Part shown: in pieces, positions 8,468 through 16,543 of the stretch
How positions within the stretch are numbered: the stretch's first letter is position 1
Layout of the letters: every line of letters begins with the position of its first letter
DNA from: Candidatus Bathyarchaeota archaeon
GTDB taxonomy: Archaea; Thermoproteota; Bathyarchaeia; Bathyarchaeales; Bathycorpusculaceae
Direction of reading: 5' to 3'
Length of the DNA stretch: 64,000 bases
Assembly (NCBI GenBank): GCA_026014745.1
Contig: JAOZHS010000001.1
Span: 62,001-126,000, forward strand
Translations under genes and position numbers: made by a program
Notes under the pieces: model-generated
Told to the model about the DNA's origin: nothing
Seen by the model: the letters and a program-made list of their open reading frames with translations, nothing else
Databases searched by the model: none

Positions 8468-9265
8468 CTATTTTTCCCTTCTAAAACTGCCTTGCCCGCC
8501 CGCTTTAGTAATTGCGGTCACAACATTGTCGGCGGTTTTCTGCAAGACATCCTCGGCGCGTTTCCAGTTTTCCGCTTGGACTTCGATGCTGTATTTTGGT
8601 GCGGCAATAACGTAGAAGGAGACGTTTGCGTCTTTGATTTTTTCTGATTTGGCTTTATGGAAGACTTCTTTGATGACTTTGACGCCGTTGGGTTTCATAC
8701 AGCGGATTTCGAGTACGCCGCGGACTTTAACCATCTTTACGTGGATGCGCTCTTGGGCAACTTCAGAGAACGCTTTGGCGAATTCTTCGGGTATGCCGAT
8801 TTCGGTTAAGGCGTCGGGGCCTTCAATAGCTGCTTTTTCGAACCCGTCATATAAGCCGTATTTTTCTTCTACCTGAGCGCCAGCTTTCTGGTAGACTTCA
8901 TCGCTTGTTAAGCCAAGTTTCTCTGCGACACCACGCAAAAGAGCTTCGGCTTTGCGTTCTTTTTTCCACGAAAGAACTTTTTCGATGCGTTCCCGTTTAG
9001 TGACACGGCGTAATGAGAGGTCGATGTGGCCTTTTTCAAGGTCGACGCGGAGAACCTTGAGGACAACTTTTTGGCCTTCCCGTACAAAGTCACGTATGTT
9101 ACGTATCCATGAGGAAGAAATCTCAGAAACGTGAAGTAAGCCACGCTTATCGAATTCATCGAGCTTAGCGTAAGCGCCATAGTCGGTAACGGTTTCGATT
9201 GTGGCAATGACTAGGTCGCCAGCTTCGGGCCATTGGGGCTTACGCTCAGCCATTTGGTTAGTCAT
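8468..9265 (-). CDS. eif2a: Translation initiation factor aIF2 subunit alpha
   Basis: 265 aa. Part of the aIF2 heterotrimer that brings initiator Met-tRNA to the small ribosomal subunit. An N-terminal S1/OB domain (~15-88) carries the clear motifs DYGAYAKLDEF and GLLHVSEIS. It is followed by a helical domain (~90-175) and an alpha-beta C-terminal domain (~180-265) ending in KAGGQGSFRREK. A second ATG four codons in (9253) is as likely a start, because the AAGGGG ribosome site touches the first ATG but is well spaced from the second. It lies 4 bp downstream of rps27e. Confidence 0.95.
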   Translation of the reverse strand: MTNQMAERKPQWPEAGDLVIATIETVTDYGAYAKLDEFDKRGLLHVSEISSSWIRNIRDFVREGQKVVLKVLRVDLEKGHIDLSLRRVTKRERIEKVLSWKKERKAEALLRGVAEKLGLTSDEVYQKAGAQVEEKYGLYDGFEKAAIEGPDALTEIGIPEEFAKAFSEVAQERIHVKMVKVRGVLEIRCMKPNGVKVIKEVFHKAKSEKIKDANVSFYVIAAPKYSIEVQAENWKRAEDVLQKTADNVVTAITKAGGQGSFRREK

Positions 9266-9269
9266 CCCC

Positions 9270-9467
9270 TTACTCGAGGACCGCTATAACTTCGCCGTTG
9301 ATTTCTGCTCTTCCGCCAGTGGGTTGAGCCAACGTTTCGCCGCATACGTTGCAGGTGATTTTGTTGACTGCATTGCTGAAGATGAGCTGTTCGTTGCCGC
9401 ATTTCTGGCATTTAACGCGTAGAAATACGCTTCGGGGTTTAGGGATGAGTTTATTCCATTCAGACAT
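9270..9467 (-). CDS. rps27e: Ribosomal protein eS27 (S27e)
   Basis: 65 aa small-subunit protein with one zinc ribbon, CQKCGNEQ then CNVCGE, and the family's GGRAEINGEVI end. The length is typical for archaea. It sits between rpl44e (gap 21 bp) and eIF2alpha (gap 4 bp), the usual archaeal order. Confidence 0.96.
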   Translation of the reverse strand: MSEWNKLIPKPRSVFLRVKCQKCGNEQLIFSNAVNKITCNVCGETLAQPTGGRAEINGEVIAVLE

Positions 9468-9488
9468 TTCTCTATTCTCCTAATTTGA

Positions 9489-9764
9489 TTATTGTATGAC
9501 TAATTTTCTTAGCCGTATACCATCTTTATGGTACATGTAGTTGCATTTTTTGCATTTTAAGCGCAGAGTTTGCTTTTTGGTTGTTTTAGCAAATTCATGC
9601 TGCAGAGGATATTTTTGTCCACCGTAACCTTCCTTTTCGCGTTCGTGGTGGCGTTCACCGCGTGCGAGTGCTCGGCGTTTGCCGGCTTTGTATAAGGTTA
9701 CCGCATGCGCAGTGTGAGCTTTACATTTTGGACAGTATGTATTGATTTCTTTGGGAACGTTCAC
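9489..9764 (-). CDS. rpl44e: Ribosomal protein eL42 (L44e)
   Basis: Large-subunit zinc-ribbon protein: CPKCKAHTAH near the N-terminus, a basic middle (GKRRALARGERHHEREKEGYGG) and CKKCNYMYHKDG near the end. An upstream GTG at 9797 is in frame, but a TATA-like CTTTATAAG at about 9816-9825 would start the RNA near that codon. The GTG at 9764 gives the usual family N-terminus (V-N-V-P-K-E-I-N-T-Y-C), so I prefer it (91 aa). First gene of the translation operon. Confidence 0.92.
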   Translation of the reverse strand: MNVPKEINTYCPKCKAHTAHAVTLYKAGKRRALARGERHHEREKEGYGGQKYPLQHEFAKTTKKQTLRLKCKKCNYMYHKDGIRLRKLVIQ

Positions 9765-9815
9765 TTTGACTACCAGCTTTGCATTAAAGAAACACACAGC
9801 TTCTTATACTTTATG

Positions 9816-9825
9816 ACTTATAAAG
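9816..9825 (-). promoter_or_regulatory. TATA box of the rpl44e translation operon
   Basis: CTTTATAAG on the minus strand places transcription start near 9795, leaving a leader of about 30 nt before GTG 9764. Confidence 0.5.
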
Positions 9826-9884
9826 CAAAAACAAGCGACTAACAGTGGATTAGGAACTTCTTTTTAGACAAATCTTCAGCCATG

Positions 9885-9894
9885 CTTATAAAAA
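9885..9894 (+). promoter_or_regulatory. TATA box in front of a candidate structured RNA
   Basis: CTTATAAAAA centred near 9889 predicts a start at about 9912-9915, exactly where the first hairpin of the RNA candidate begins. No protein-coding gene lies downstream on this strand. Confidence 0.45.
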
Positions 9895-9911
9895 AGCGAT
9901 AAAACGGAAAA

Positions 9912-10085
9912 GGGTACTACCATATGATACCCCATCACGAGCGTCCAACGGAAACAATCATACCGCCTCGTGCCACAAAGTAGGGTTTGCTGAGGCTCCA
10001 GTGCTTTATGGAGATAAGGGGTAATCTCCGGGCTACGCTAATCACAGTTAGTATCCAGAGCCTTCTCAGCCCCTTCTTTGCTTTT
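9912..10085 (+). ncRNA. Candidate structured noncoding RNA, class unknown
   Basis: Three consecutive helices can be drawn by eye: GGGTA/TACCC (9912-9916 with 9928-9932); CACGAG/CTCGTG (9936-9941 with 9967-9972); and a long stem GCTGAG+GCTC with GAGC+CTCAGC (9989-9998 with 10058-10070, 3-nt bulge). The long stem encloses two hairpins, GGAGAT/ATCTCC (10010-10029) and CTAA/TTAG (10038-10051), forming a three-way junction. A TATA box lies 25 bp upstream and a T-rich tract follows. It does not show the conserved cores of SRP RNA, RNase P RNA, 5S rRNA or tRNA. A TATA-like GGTTATAAAC on the other strand (10088-10097) leaves strand choice open. No coding frame of note lies in 9798-10131. Confidence 0.4.
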
Positions 10086-10131
10086 ACGTTTATAACCAAA
10101 AAAAGGGAAAGGGAAGTTTTGTTTTATGTTC

Positions 10132-12636
10132 TTACGGTCGCTTCCTTAACAGCAATACCACTAATAGAGCAAGCACAATGATGATTAGAACGAATATGCC
10201 TGCGATTGAGGGTACAAAGTACAGGTCAGCGACAGATTGCGGAGCAGCAGTCGGAGTTTCTGTTGGCGTTACTTCTTGCACAACGAACGCGGTTTCTGCA
10301 TGGGAGGGGTAGTATGATTCTGTGCCGTCAAAGTTTGCGATAACTGTGTATTTTCCAGGTATATCAGGTTGCCAATCGTAGCTATAGAAGCCATCAGCAT
10401 CCGTGGTTGTTTCTCCGATGGGTCGATAGTTGCCATTAGCATCTATAACGGACAGAGAAACTGTGACTCCAGTGACGTCTGTTGGTTGGGGTTGTTGCAT
10501 GTAAACGTATTCCATCCAGTCGCTCATGCTTGCGTCAGAGACCACTGGTACACCGTTTGGAAAACGTGCTGCCTGTTCATCTTGTTTAGTACCTGCTGCA
10601 ATGTCGGTTACGGTGCCTTTGATTAGTACTTTGTTGCCGTCTGTTATTACGTCATTTTGGTTTGTAACAGTTGTTGCGCTTGCACCTTTGCCATAACAGT
10701 AGATTTGCATGTCATAGAGGTTTAATGAAACCAGATAGCCGTCTGCGACGAACATGCTGTTGTATGCTGACCAGCCATCGATAGTCCAGATTTCTTCTCC
10801 TGTTGTTGCGTTTATGCATCGAGTTTTTGAATTCTTCCAGTGGGGTGCATCGGCGGAGTGTTCATAGCTGTACATGTATACTTTGTCATCAGCGATTGCG
10901 CCTATCAAAGTGGAGTAAACGCCAGCAGGAGCATCAAGACCTGCATATGCAGTGTAATTCCATAGTAAGTCGCCGGTTTCTTGGCTGTAGCAGTAGAGTA
11001 TACCGGAGTAGCCAGTTGAGTAGAGATTACCGTAGGCCACTGAATATGAGCCGACACCAAATGCGCCTGTTGTGAGTGCGTAGAAGTTTAAGGCTTCTTC
11101 AGAGTCTGTTGGACCCCACAGCAAAGAACCATCATCCATACTGAATCCTCGCCACTGCATTGTTTCTTGGTCATATGTGATAAAGATGCGGGTTTCTGGG
11201 TCGATGACTCGTATGCTTCTGCTCAGGTTTCCTGCGGGCGCGTCATAGTTTTTCATCCACAAGAGTTGGCCTCTTGATTCAGGCTTTAAACTCATAGCCC
11301 ACACCGTATATGGCGAAGAGCTGGTTAAGCTGGGCATTGAACCGTTTCTGCCGAGAAGCAGGTCTTCTTGAATTACGCCGACAATTGTTGCGCCAGCGGG
11401 AATCCAAGGTACTGAGATGTTCCAGGAGAATGCTTTTGAAGCGTCAAGGGTTTTTCCTACGGGTCGCCATTGGTTATAGCTGCTGCTTGTGTAATCAGTG
11501 GCTGATGTTGAACCGGTTAAATCATGGACTGCAGTGTTGTTCCATAAACCGATGTATTTCCCCGTTGCGTTGATTACGTAGCGGACTATTTCGCCTTTTT
11601 CGGTGTAAGCTTCAGTGCCGGAAGGTACGTTGGTTAAGCTAAATATCCAGTCACCTGATATGGGGTCGTATGCATTTGCGAAGTTGCTTGCCCACAGGTA
11701 GCCGTTTGGAACCACACCGTGCTGGTTCATTGAGTCATACCAGTATAGTTGTCCAAATGAGGGGAAAGTCATATTTTGCCAGAACAGTGTCTCGCCAGTA
11801 AGTAAGTCAACACAGACATATCCTTCTCCAGAGGGGCTATCGCTTTTTGGTAAAGCATAGTAGAGTCTGCCCTGCATTATTACTGCGCTGCCCATTTTGC
11901 CTTCATAAGCAGTTCCTGAATAGTAGGTCATGCCGTCTCTGCCAGTGTTTGTTCCGCCGACAACGCCGCCAAACGAGAATTCTTTGGACCACATTACGTG
12001 GGCACTATTGGGTGCGCTGCCATCGGCTTGATACCTGTTTAGGATTTGTGCGCCGGCAAGCCAGTTAGAGGAGATACTGTACCATTCGTTGTTTTGTCCG
12101 TTGATGGGTCTTGTCCAGTACTCTGTTGGCAAGGGGTTTTCGGCTTCATGTACAATTGGTTCTTCTTGGACGGTAAGAGTGGTGGTTGCAGAACTTTCTA
12201 AATAAGTGTCGTTAATGTAGGCATTGTAATTGTATATGCCTGTACCTGCGCTTCCAGTTAATGTTTGATTAGGGAATCGGCAGGTGATAGTGTATGTGCC
12301 TGTTTGTTCGGGTGAGAATTGTAGGTATGAACCGCCTACAGGGTCAGATGTCAAGGGACCTTGAGAGGTTGTTTTTCCGTCGGGATCAGTTATGTCTATG
12401 TAGAATGTCCATCGGTCGCCAGCGGATCCTGCTGCAGATGGCGGGTATATGTTGATCCAAAAGATTACTGAGGCAGTTTGTCCAACGCCGACAGGATTTG
12501 GTCCAACATGGACATAGCAGTAGGTTGGGATTTGCCATTTGGGGTCGTGTGCATCGCTGGTTGGTAACGCAAATAATGAAACAGAAATCAACAGAATAGC
12601 AATGATTGTCAAATATTGGTTTATTTTTTTAGTCAA
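10132..12636 (-). CDS. Surface PQQ-like beta-propeller protein with C-terminal membrane anchor (paralogue 1)
   Basis: About 834 aa. A signal peptide (~1-28, ending ...SDAHDPKW) leads to an Ig-like N-terminal domain. A long PQQ/WD40-like beta-propeller follows (~150-650), with repeated blades such as GYVCVDLLTGETLFW, GILYCYSQETGDLLW and TRCINATTGEEIW. Then come an Ig/carboxypeptidase-regulatory-like domain (~690-780), a Thr/Pro linker, one TM and the basic tail LLLRKRP. The frame opens at TTG 12657, but TTG 12636 has AAGGTGA 4 nt upstream and is preferred. It is closely related along its whole length to the protein at 40798-43347. The ligand is unknown; PQQ itself need not bind. It is divergent from a TrmB-type regulator. 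Confidence 0.82.
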   Translation of the reverse strand: MTKKINQYLTIIAILLISVSLFALPTSDAHDPKWQIPTYCYVHVGPNPVGVGQTASVIFWINIYPPSAAGSAGDRWTFYIDITDPDGKTTSQGPLTSDPVGGSYLQFSPEQTGTYTITCRFPNQTLTGSAGTGIYNYNAYINDTYLESSATTTLTVQEEPIVHEAENPLPTEYWTRPINGQNNEWYSISSNWLAGAQILNRYQADGSAPNSAHVMWSKEFSFGGVVGGTNTGRDGMTYYSGTAYEGKMGSAVIMQGRLYYALPKSDSPSGEGYVCVDLLTGETLFWQNMTFPSFGQLYWYDSMNQHGVVPNGYLWASNFANAYDPISGDWIFSLTNVPSGTEAYTEKGEIVRYVINATGKYIGLWNNTAVHDLTGSTSATDYTSSSYNQWRPVGKTLDASKAFSWNISVPWIPAGATIVGVIQEDLLLGRNGSMPSLTSSSPYTVWAMSLKPESRGQLLWMKNYDAPAGNLSRSIRVIDPETRIFITYDQETMQWRGFSMDDGSLLWGPTDSEEALNFYALTTGAFGVGSYSVAYGNLYSTGYSGILYCYSQETGDLLWNYTAYAGLDAPAGVYSTLIGAIADDKVYMYSYEHSADAPHWKNSKTRCINATTGEEIWTIDGWSAYNSMFVADGYLVSLNLYDMQIYCYGKGASATTVTNQNDVITDGNKVLIKGTVTDIAAGTKQDEQAARFPNGVPVVSDASMSDWMEYVYMQQPQPTDVTGVTVSLSVIDANGNYRPIGETTTDADGFYSYDWQPDIPGKYTVIANFDGTESYYPSHAETAFVVQEVTPTETPTAAPQSVADLYFVPSIAGIFVLIIIVLALLVVLLLRKRP

Positions 12637-12683
12637 TTTTTCACCTTGTACTCGCAACTGTCCAGTATACAGTTAATTAATAA

Positions 12684-12708
12684 TGGTGAGTACTCCTCAT
12701 CCTCACAG
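12684..12708. promoter_or_regulatory. Inverted repeat between propeller 1 and the TrmB regulator
   Basis: GTGAG (12686-12690) and CTCAC (12702-12706) form a dyad with an 11-bp spacer that contains GAGTACTC-like inner symmetry. It lies in the divergent promoter region between start 12636 and ATG 12767, so it could be the operator for the neighbouring TrmB protein. A related GTGAG palindrome precedes the second propeller gene (43402-43420). Confidence 0.35.
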
Positions 12709-12766
12709 TTTACGCGCATGTTAACATGGAAAAAGTTAAAAGCACAATTTGTTAAAGCTTTTAAAA

Positions 12767-13639
12767 ATGTCCACGGACAAATGCCTCAATCCAAAAAATG
12801 TCGATCTGGGCATATTTACTAAGCTAGGCCTAACCACGCGACAAGCACAAGTTTACTTAGCCGTCGCCGACTGGAAAAAGGGGCAAACAGTTAAAACAAT
12901 CGCAAAAAACATCCCCGCAGATCGAGCAGAAATTTATCGGGCACTAATCAAACTTGAAAAAATTGGTTTAGTCCAACGGTACGTTACAAACCCCATAACG
13001 TTTAAGGCGACGCCAATTAATGAGGCGGTCGCTATCTTGTTACAGCAAAACGCTGAAAAAAATAAGCAACTTCAAGCCGAAGCAGAACAGTTCATTAAAG
13101 AATTTAAAGAGCTCATTCGAGAAGAACTAAGCGTAGAAGAGACGCGTTATCGTCTCACTGTTGGGACAATAGGCGAAGCGCGTGAATTTGATAAAGAAAT
13201 GTCCAAAATTAAAACGAGTTCAGATGTGATTCTCAGTTGGAGAGTCCGATTGGTTGGAATTAATAGGCATTTTGAAAGGTTTAAGGACGCCTTAGAGAGA
13301 GGCGTAAAAATGCGATGCATCACCTATATACCGGAAGGCGAAGAAATCCCAACAATCATCCAAGTTCTTAAGCAAACAGGCCATTTTGAAATAAAAACCG
13401 TTTCAGAAGAACCCGAAGCAGGCATAGAGATACTGGATAAGAAAACCGCCCACATAATTACTTTTGCAAGCGGTGATTTGAGTGGAATTGAGGTTTTACG
13501 GTCAGATAACCCTGCCTTAGTGAAGTTACTACAGGACTATTTTGACCTAAAATGGCGATCTGCAACGCCTTGCTGGCGAAAGAATACAACCAAACCAAAC
13601 AAAAATAGGCAGCAATTAGCTCCGACCAATGTTAACTAA
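12767..13639 (+). CDS. TrmB-family sugar-responsive transcriptional regulator
   Basis: 290 aa from ATG 12767; an in-frame TTG at 12749 is less likely. The N-terminal winged helix (~12-85: GLTTRQAQVYLAV..., RAEIYRALIKLEKIGLV) is followed by a coiled-coil dimerisation helix (~90-125) and a C-terminal phospholipase-D-like effector domain (~130-275), the TrmB layout. Family members sense sugars and control transport or carbon-metabolism genes. It is transcribed divergently from beta-propeller gene 1, which makes that gene a plausible target. GTTAAAAG at about 12735 lies ~28 bp before the ATG, compatible with a leaderless mRNA. Confidence 0.87.
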   Translation: MSTDKCLNPKNVDLGIFTKLGLTTRQAQVYLAVADWKKGQTVKTIAKNIPADRAEIYRALIKLEKIGLVQRYVTNPITFKATPINEAVAILLQQNAEKNKQLQAEAEQFIKEFKELIREELSVEETRYRLTVGTIGEAREFDKEMSKIKTSSDVILSWRVRLVGINRHFERFKDALERGVKMRCITYIPEGEEIPTIIQVLKQTGHFEIKTVSEEPEAGIEILDKKTAHIITFASGDLSGIEVLRSDNPALVKLLQDYFDLKWRSATPCWRKNTTKPNKNRQQLAPTNVN

Positions 13640-13694
13640 ATAGAAGAAGCAAGTTACGATTATTTTTTAAAATGGATGAATAGTTATTTAGTAT

Positions 13695-14747
13695 ATGCTG
13701 AGTTTGCCGAAAATTGAGGAAGCCGTCTTCAAGCTGCTACCGCTACTAGCGTTTGTGGTGCCCTTGGCGTTGCTGTACCTGCTAAACCCCGCCGACCCCT
13801 ACCTCAACCTCTCAGGGCAAGACTCCTTTAACTTCATGTGGAAAGGCCGCACATTTCTGCTATTCTTCGTGTGGCTCATCGCGTTAGAGTACATTTTGAG
13901 TTGGGAAACCATCACGCCCCAGTTAAGCAAACAGAACAAGTTACGGCTCCTATCGGCTGCGGTAGCTTTGGCGCTGCCCACAGTGTATGTTCTTTTGGAG
14001 AATTACGCGGGGCTTAACGGCGCCGTTGCCGGTTGGTCACAGAGCAGCGGAGTTGCATTTTATGATTCAATGCCGCTTGCGATAGAATATCTTGTGTTTG
14101 CTTTGCTGTTTGCTTTGACGGCGGTGCTGTTTTTTGGCAAAAAAGGCATCGTTGGATTTGCCCTACCCACGTTGTTTGTGGCTTTGGTCGGCGTCCTCTA
14201 CACCATTGACAACGTGTTCCCCTATGGCACGTTTACCCCCTTTGAATTGTTGGTGCCGACTACTGCGTCGCTTGCTGCGGGCGTGTTGACGTTGATGGGG
14301 TATGGTGTTGTTTCAGGCACCGATGCCGCGTCCGCCATGCCTACTCTTGAAGTAACGGGTCCTTTGGGAACTGCTAAGTTTGCTATTGCTTGGCCCTGTG
14401 CAGGCATCGAGAGCCTACTCATATTCACCGCCGTCGCGTTGCTTTTCTTAAAACGAATGCATATTGACTGGAAAGCCAAAGTCGGCTTATTCATCTTTGG
14501 CGCTGGCGTAACCTACTTCATCAACGTTCTTCGTATCGCCAACATCTTCATAATTGGCATGCAGTACGGCGTCAATAGCCACGAAGTCGACATGTTCCAC
14601 TTCATCTACGGACCCCTCTACGCCATGACATGGATAGTCGCCTATCCCCTCGTACTGTTAGCGATACAGGCGCTTTGGCAAAAAATCAAAACTAAAAAAG
14701 CAGCAGAAGCTATGAAAACTAATCCAGAACTGCCAGACGCGGCTTGA
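13695..14747 (+). CDS. Archaeosortase/exosortase-family transpeptidase
   Basis: 350 aa multi-pass membrane protein with about eight TMs. The exosortase/archaeosortase catalytic triad is visible: Cys235 in WPCAGIESLL, Arg280 in NVLRIAN and His302 in FHFIYGP. Family enzymes cut a short C-terminal tripartite signal (motif, TM, basic tail) and join the protein to a lipid or glycolipid. A possible substrate in the window is the protein at 22778-23416, which ends in PEF + TM + basic residues. The two beta-propeller proteins have TM + basic tails but no clear recognition motif. A hydrophilic tail of ~20 residues follows the last TM. It converges with the beta-helix gene, overlapping by 29 bp. Confidence 0.85.
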   Translation: MLSLPKIEEAVFKLLPLLAFVVPLALLYLLNPADPYLNLSGQDSFNFMWKGRTFLLFFVWLIALEYILSWETITPQLSKQNKLRLLSAAVALALPTVYVLLENYAGLNGAVAGWSQSSGVAFYDSMPLAIEYLVFALLFALTAVLFFGKKGIVGFALPTLFVALVGVLYTIDNVFPYGTFTPFELLVPTTASLAAGVLTLMGYGVVSGTDAASAMPTLEVTGPLGTAKFAIAWPCAGIESLLIFTAVALLFLKRMHIDWKAKVGLFIFGAGVTYFINVLRIANIFIIGMQYGVNSHEVDMFHFIYGPLYAMTWIVAYPLVLLAIQALWQKIKTKKAAEAMKTNPELPDAA

Positions 14748-15822
14748 CTGATAGGATAAAACTGCTCTGTTTTTGCTTTGTAGGGTGTATACTTTTTTTT
14801 AATATAAATGCAGAAACAGCAACAGCTATGATTACTACAGCAAAAGTCCCAATAACCAATGTTGCTGGAAAAGGTTCTTGTGAACTGCTGTCTGCGATTT
14901 CTGGAAAGAATAGAGAAGGGTCAAATGAGAGGGTAATGGGTTCGGCGAGTGGCGACTGGTCCATGCCGCTGACAGTATCAGTCGTAGAATTGTCTATCTG
15001 CAGTCCATAGTTATCCCAATAATTGTTAAACACAGTATTGTTGTTGTGGGAACAAAACCTGTTGTAGAAGAGGCCAATCTCGTTTTTCATGATATTATTC
15101 GCATAAATGCGATTCGATTCGGCAACGAAAAGATAAATGCCCGATTGTTCATTATCAAAAAAATTATTTCTACTGATATTTGAGTAGCTAAGGTAATAGC
15201 CCTGTAATCCATCATACTGGTTTTTTGAAAAATTATTATATTGAATATTTAGGAATTTTGAATGCTGTACCTCTATTCCACTTTGTAAATTCTCGGATAG
15301 CTTATTGCCCACAATACTGCAATTATAACTTGAGACGACCAAAATACCCGAGCGTCCATCCCGTAAGGTATTTTCAAGAAGCACAATATTTGAAGAGCCA
15401 ATTATGCGGATGCCTACAAAGTAATTGTTAGAGGTTACATTCATGATGGTTATGCTGGTTCTGTTTGATATTTGGAGTAAGGGGTCTCCACTTTTTAGGC
15501 TGTCCATTAATGGAGTTATTTTAATGCTTGGAGGTAGAGTTAAGGAAAAACCGTTTCCGTCAAGCGTTACATTGTCCTTTTGGATTTCGATGCTACAATT
15601 TACAATGTTATCCGTAAAGAAGTAAGTGTCGCCTTCCCTTTGGATAGGCATCGATGGCGGGTCAACCTCACCGTTACTTCTAATATAGGCATGCTCAATC
15701 GGCACCATTTCAACCCGATACATCATATTTGGATTCGCTAAACAAAATTCCGGCATAGACAATGCTATTATTACAAGCCATGAGACAAGTAACAAAGCCG
15801 GTACAACTTTCACGGTAACCAT
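14719..15822 (-). CDS. Secreted right-handed beta-helix (NosD-like) protein with C-terminal anchor
   Basis: 367 aa from ATG 15822. Residues 1-~30 form a signal peptide. The region ~55-290 contains short repeats of the parallel beta-helix type, with Asn ladders (IVGNKLSENLQSGIEV, NISRNNFFDNEQSGIYL, RIYANNIMKNEIGL). The C-terminal part has one TM (~328-350) and a basic Lys-rich tail. Beta-helix proteins commonly bind or cleave polysaccharides, but no catalytic residues can be assigned here. It shares layout with the protein at 23474-24676, and both genes have a GTCAA-N6-TTGAC dyad shortly upstream of the start. Confidence 0.78.
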   Translation of the reverse strand: MVTVKVVPALLLVSWLVIIALSMPEFCLANPNMMYRVEMVPIEHAYIRSNGEVDPPSMPIQREGDTYFFTDNIVNCSIEIQKDNVTLDGNGFSLTLPPSIKITPLMDSLKSGDPLLQISNRTSITIMNVTSNNYFVGIRIIGSSNIVLLENTLRDGRSGILVVSSYNCSIVGNKLSENLQSGIEVQHSKFLNIQYNNFSKNQYDGLQGYYLSYSNISRNNFFDNEQSGIYLFVAESNRIYANNIMKNEIGLFYNRFCSHNNNTVFNNYWDNYGLQIDNSTTDTVSGMDQSPLAEPITLSFDPSLFFPEIADSSSQEPFPATLVIGTFAVVIIAVAVSAFILKKSIHPTKQKQSSFILSVKPRLAVLD

Positions 15823-15860
15823 CAACTTTCAGTCACAGTCAAGCGGATAAAAGGATTATC

Positions 15861-15876
15861 GTCAAAATTTCTTGAC
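15861..15876. repeat. GTCAA-N6-TTGAC palindromic element upstream of beta-helix gene 1
   Basis: GTCAAAATTTCTTGAC is followed by TAAACTG. It is one of four close copies in the window (others at 23423-23438, 24723-24738 and 24758-24773), with a decayed fifth at 23459-23474. It sits 39 bp upstream of ATG 15822 and would suit an operator site. Confidence 0.65.
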
Positions 15877-15901
15877 TAAACTGTTTTGCAGAATTCAAGA
15901 G

Positions 15902-16543
15902 TTAAGAAACTTCAACCAACACCGCCAACCCCTGCTTAACCAAAATCTTGGCATTCAACTCAGGTAGCGATGCGACATCTTCGGGTTGGAAGGGACCGTA
16001 GGATTTCATGTCGGCGCCCATAATGGCTGGGATAGCCTTGGTGAAGCGCAGGGTGAGGCGTTTGTGGGTTACATGCACTTGGGGAGTAACCAGTGAAGCT
16101 TGCGTTTGGGGCGGCGTTGTTGTGGCTGGGGGAGTTTCGGTTCGGATTACTACTTTGAGGGGTTCAATAGGTGCCGCGATTTTGGTGGTTTCCCCTTGGA
16201 GGAGGTTCTGGGAAAATTTCTGGTAAGCCTCGGCGAACCCGACAAAGGATTCAGCCATTTTGGCTTCTTCAGTGGTTAGGAGCTCTGTTGGGATGCGTTG
16301 GGTTTTGGTGGTTGCTTTGATGATTTTTCGGTACCGCAAGGAGAGGAGCTCTTGGAGCATGGCGTCCACGTTTTCGGCTTCCCGTACCAGAAGGTTTAGT
16401 TTTATGGATTTTTGGTCGGGACGATTCTCTTCTTTGATACGTTTAAGGTACGCCCCAATTTTAGTGTAAAAGTCTGGGGGCAACGCTCCAAGGGAGGAAT
16501 CAGTGACTTCTCTGCGCCAAGCCTCAAAGAGTTCACTATACAT
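15902..16543 (-). CDS. gins51: GINS complex subunit Gins51 (Psf1/Sld5 type)
   Basis: 213 aa. The helical A domain comes first (~1-110, including LPPDFYTKIGAYLKRI). A Thr/Pro/Gln linker follows (~130-155), then a small C-terminal B domain (~158-212: RFTKAIPAIMGADMKSYGPF...EDVASLP...NAKILVKQGLA). This A-then-B order defines Gins51, the partner of Gins23 at 3838-4404. Its ATG overlaps the last base of priS, so primase and GINS are cotranscribed, an arrangement also seen in other archaea. Confidence 0.92.
   Translation of the reverse strand: MYSELFEAWRREVTDSSLGALPPDFYTKIGAYLKRIKEENRPDQKSIKLNLLVREAENVDAMLQELLSLRYRKIIKATTKTQRIPTELLTTEEAKMAESFVGFAEAYQKFSQNLLQGETTKIAAPIEPLKVVIRTETPPATTTPPQTQASLVTPQVHVTHKRLTLRFTKAIPAIMGADMKSYGPFQPEDVASLPELNAKILVKQGLAVLVEVS

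Noticed and set aside
9912-10085. SRP RNA, RNase P RNA, 5S rRNA or tRNA
   Set aside because: Length and the conserved cores of these RNAs do not match; no T-loop GTTCGA-type sequence and no anticodon arm could be placed.
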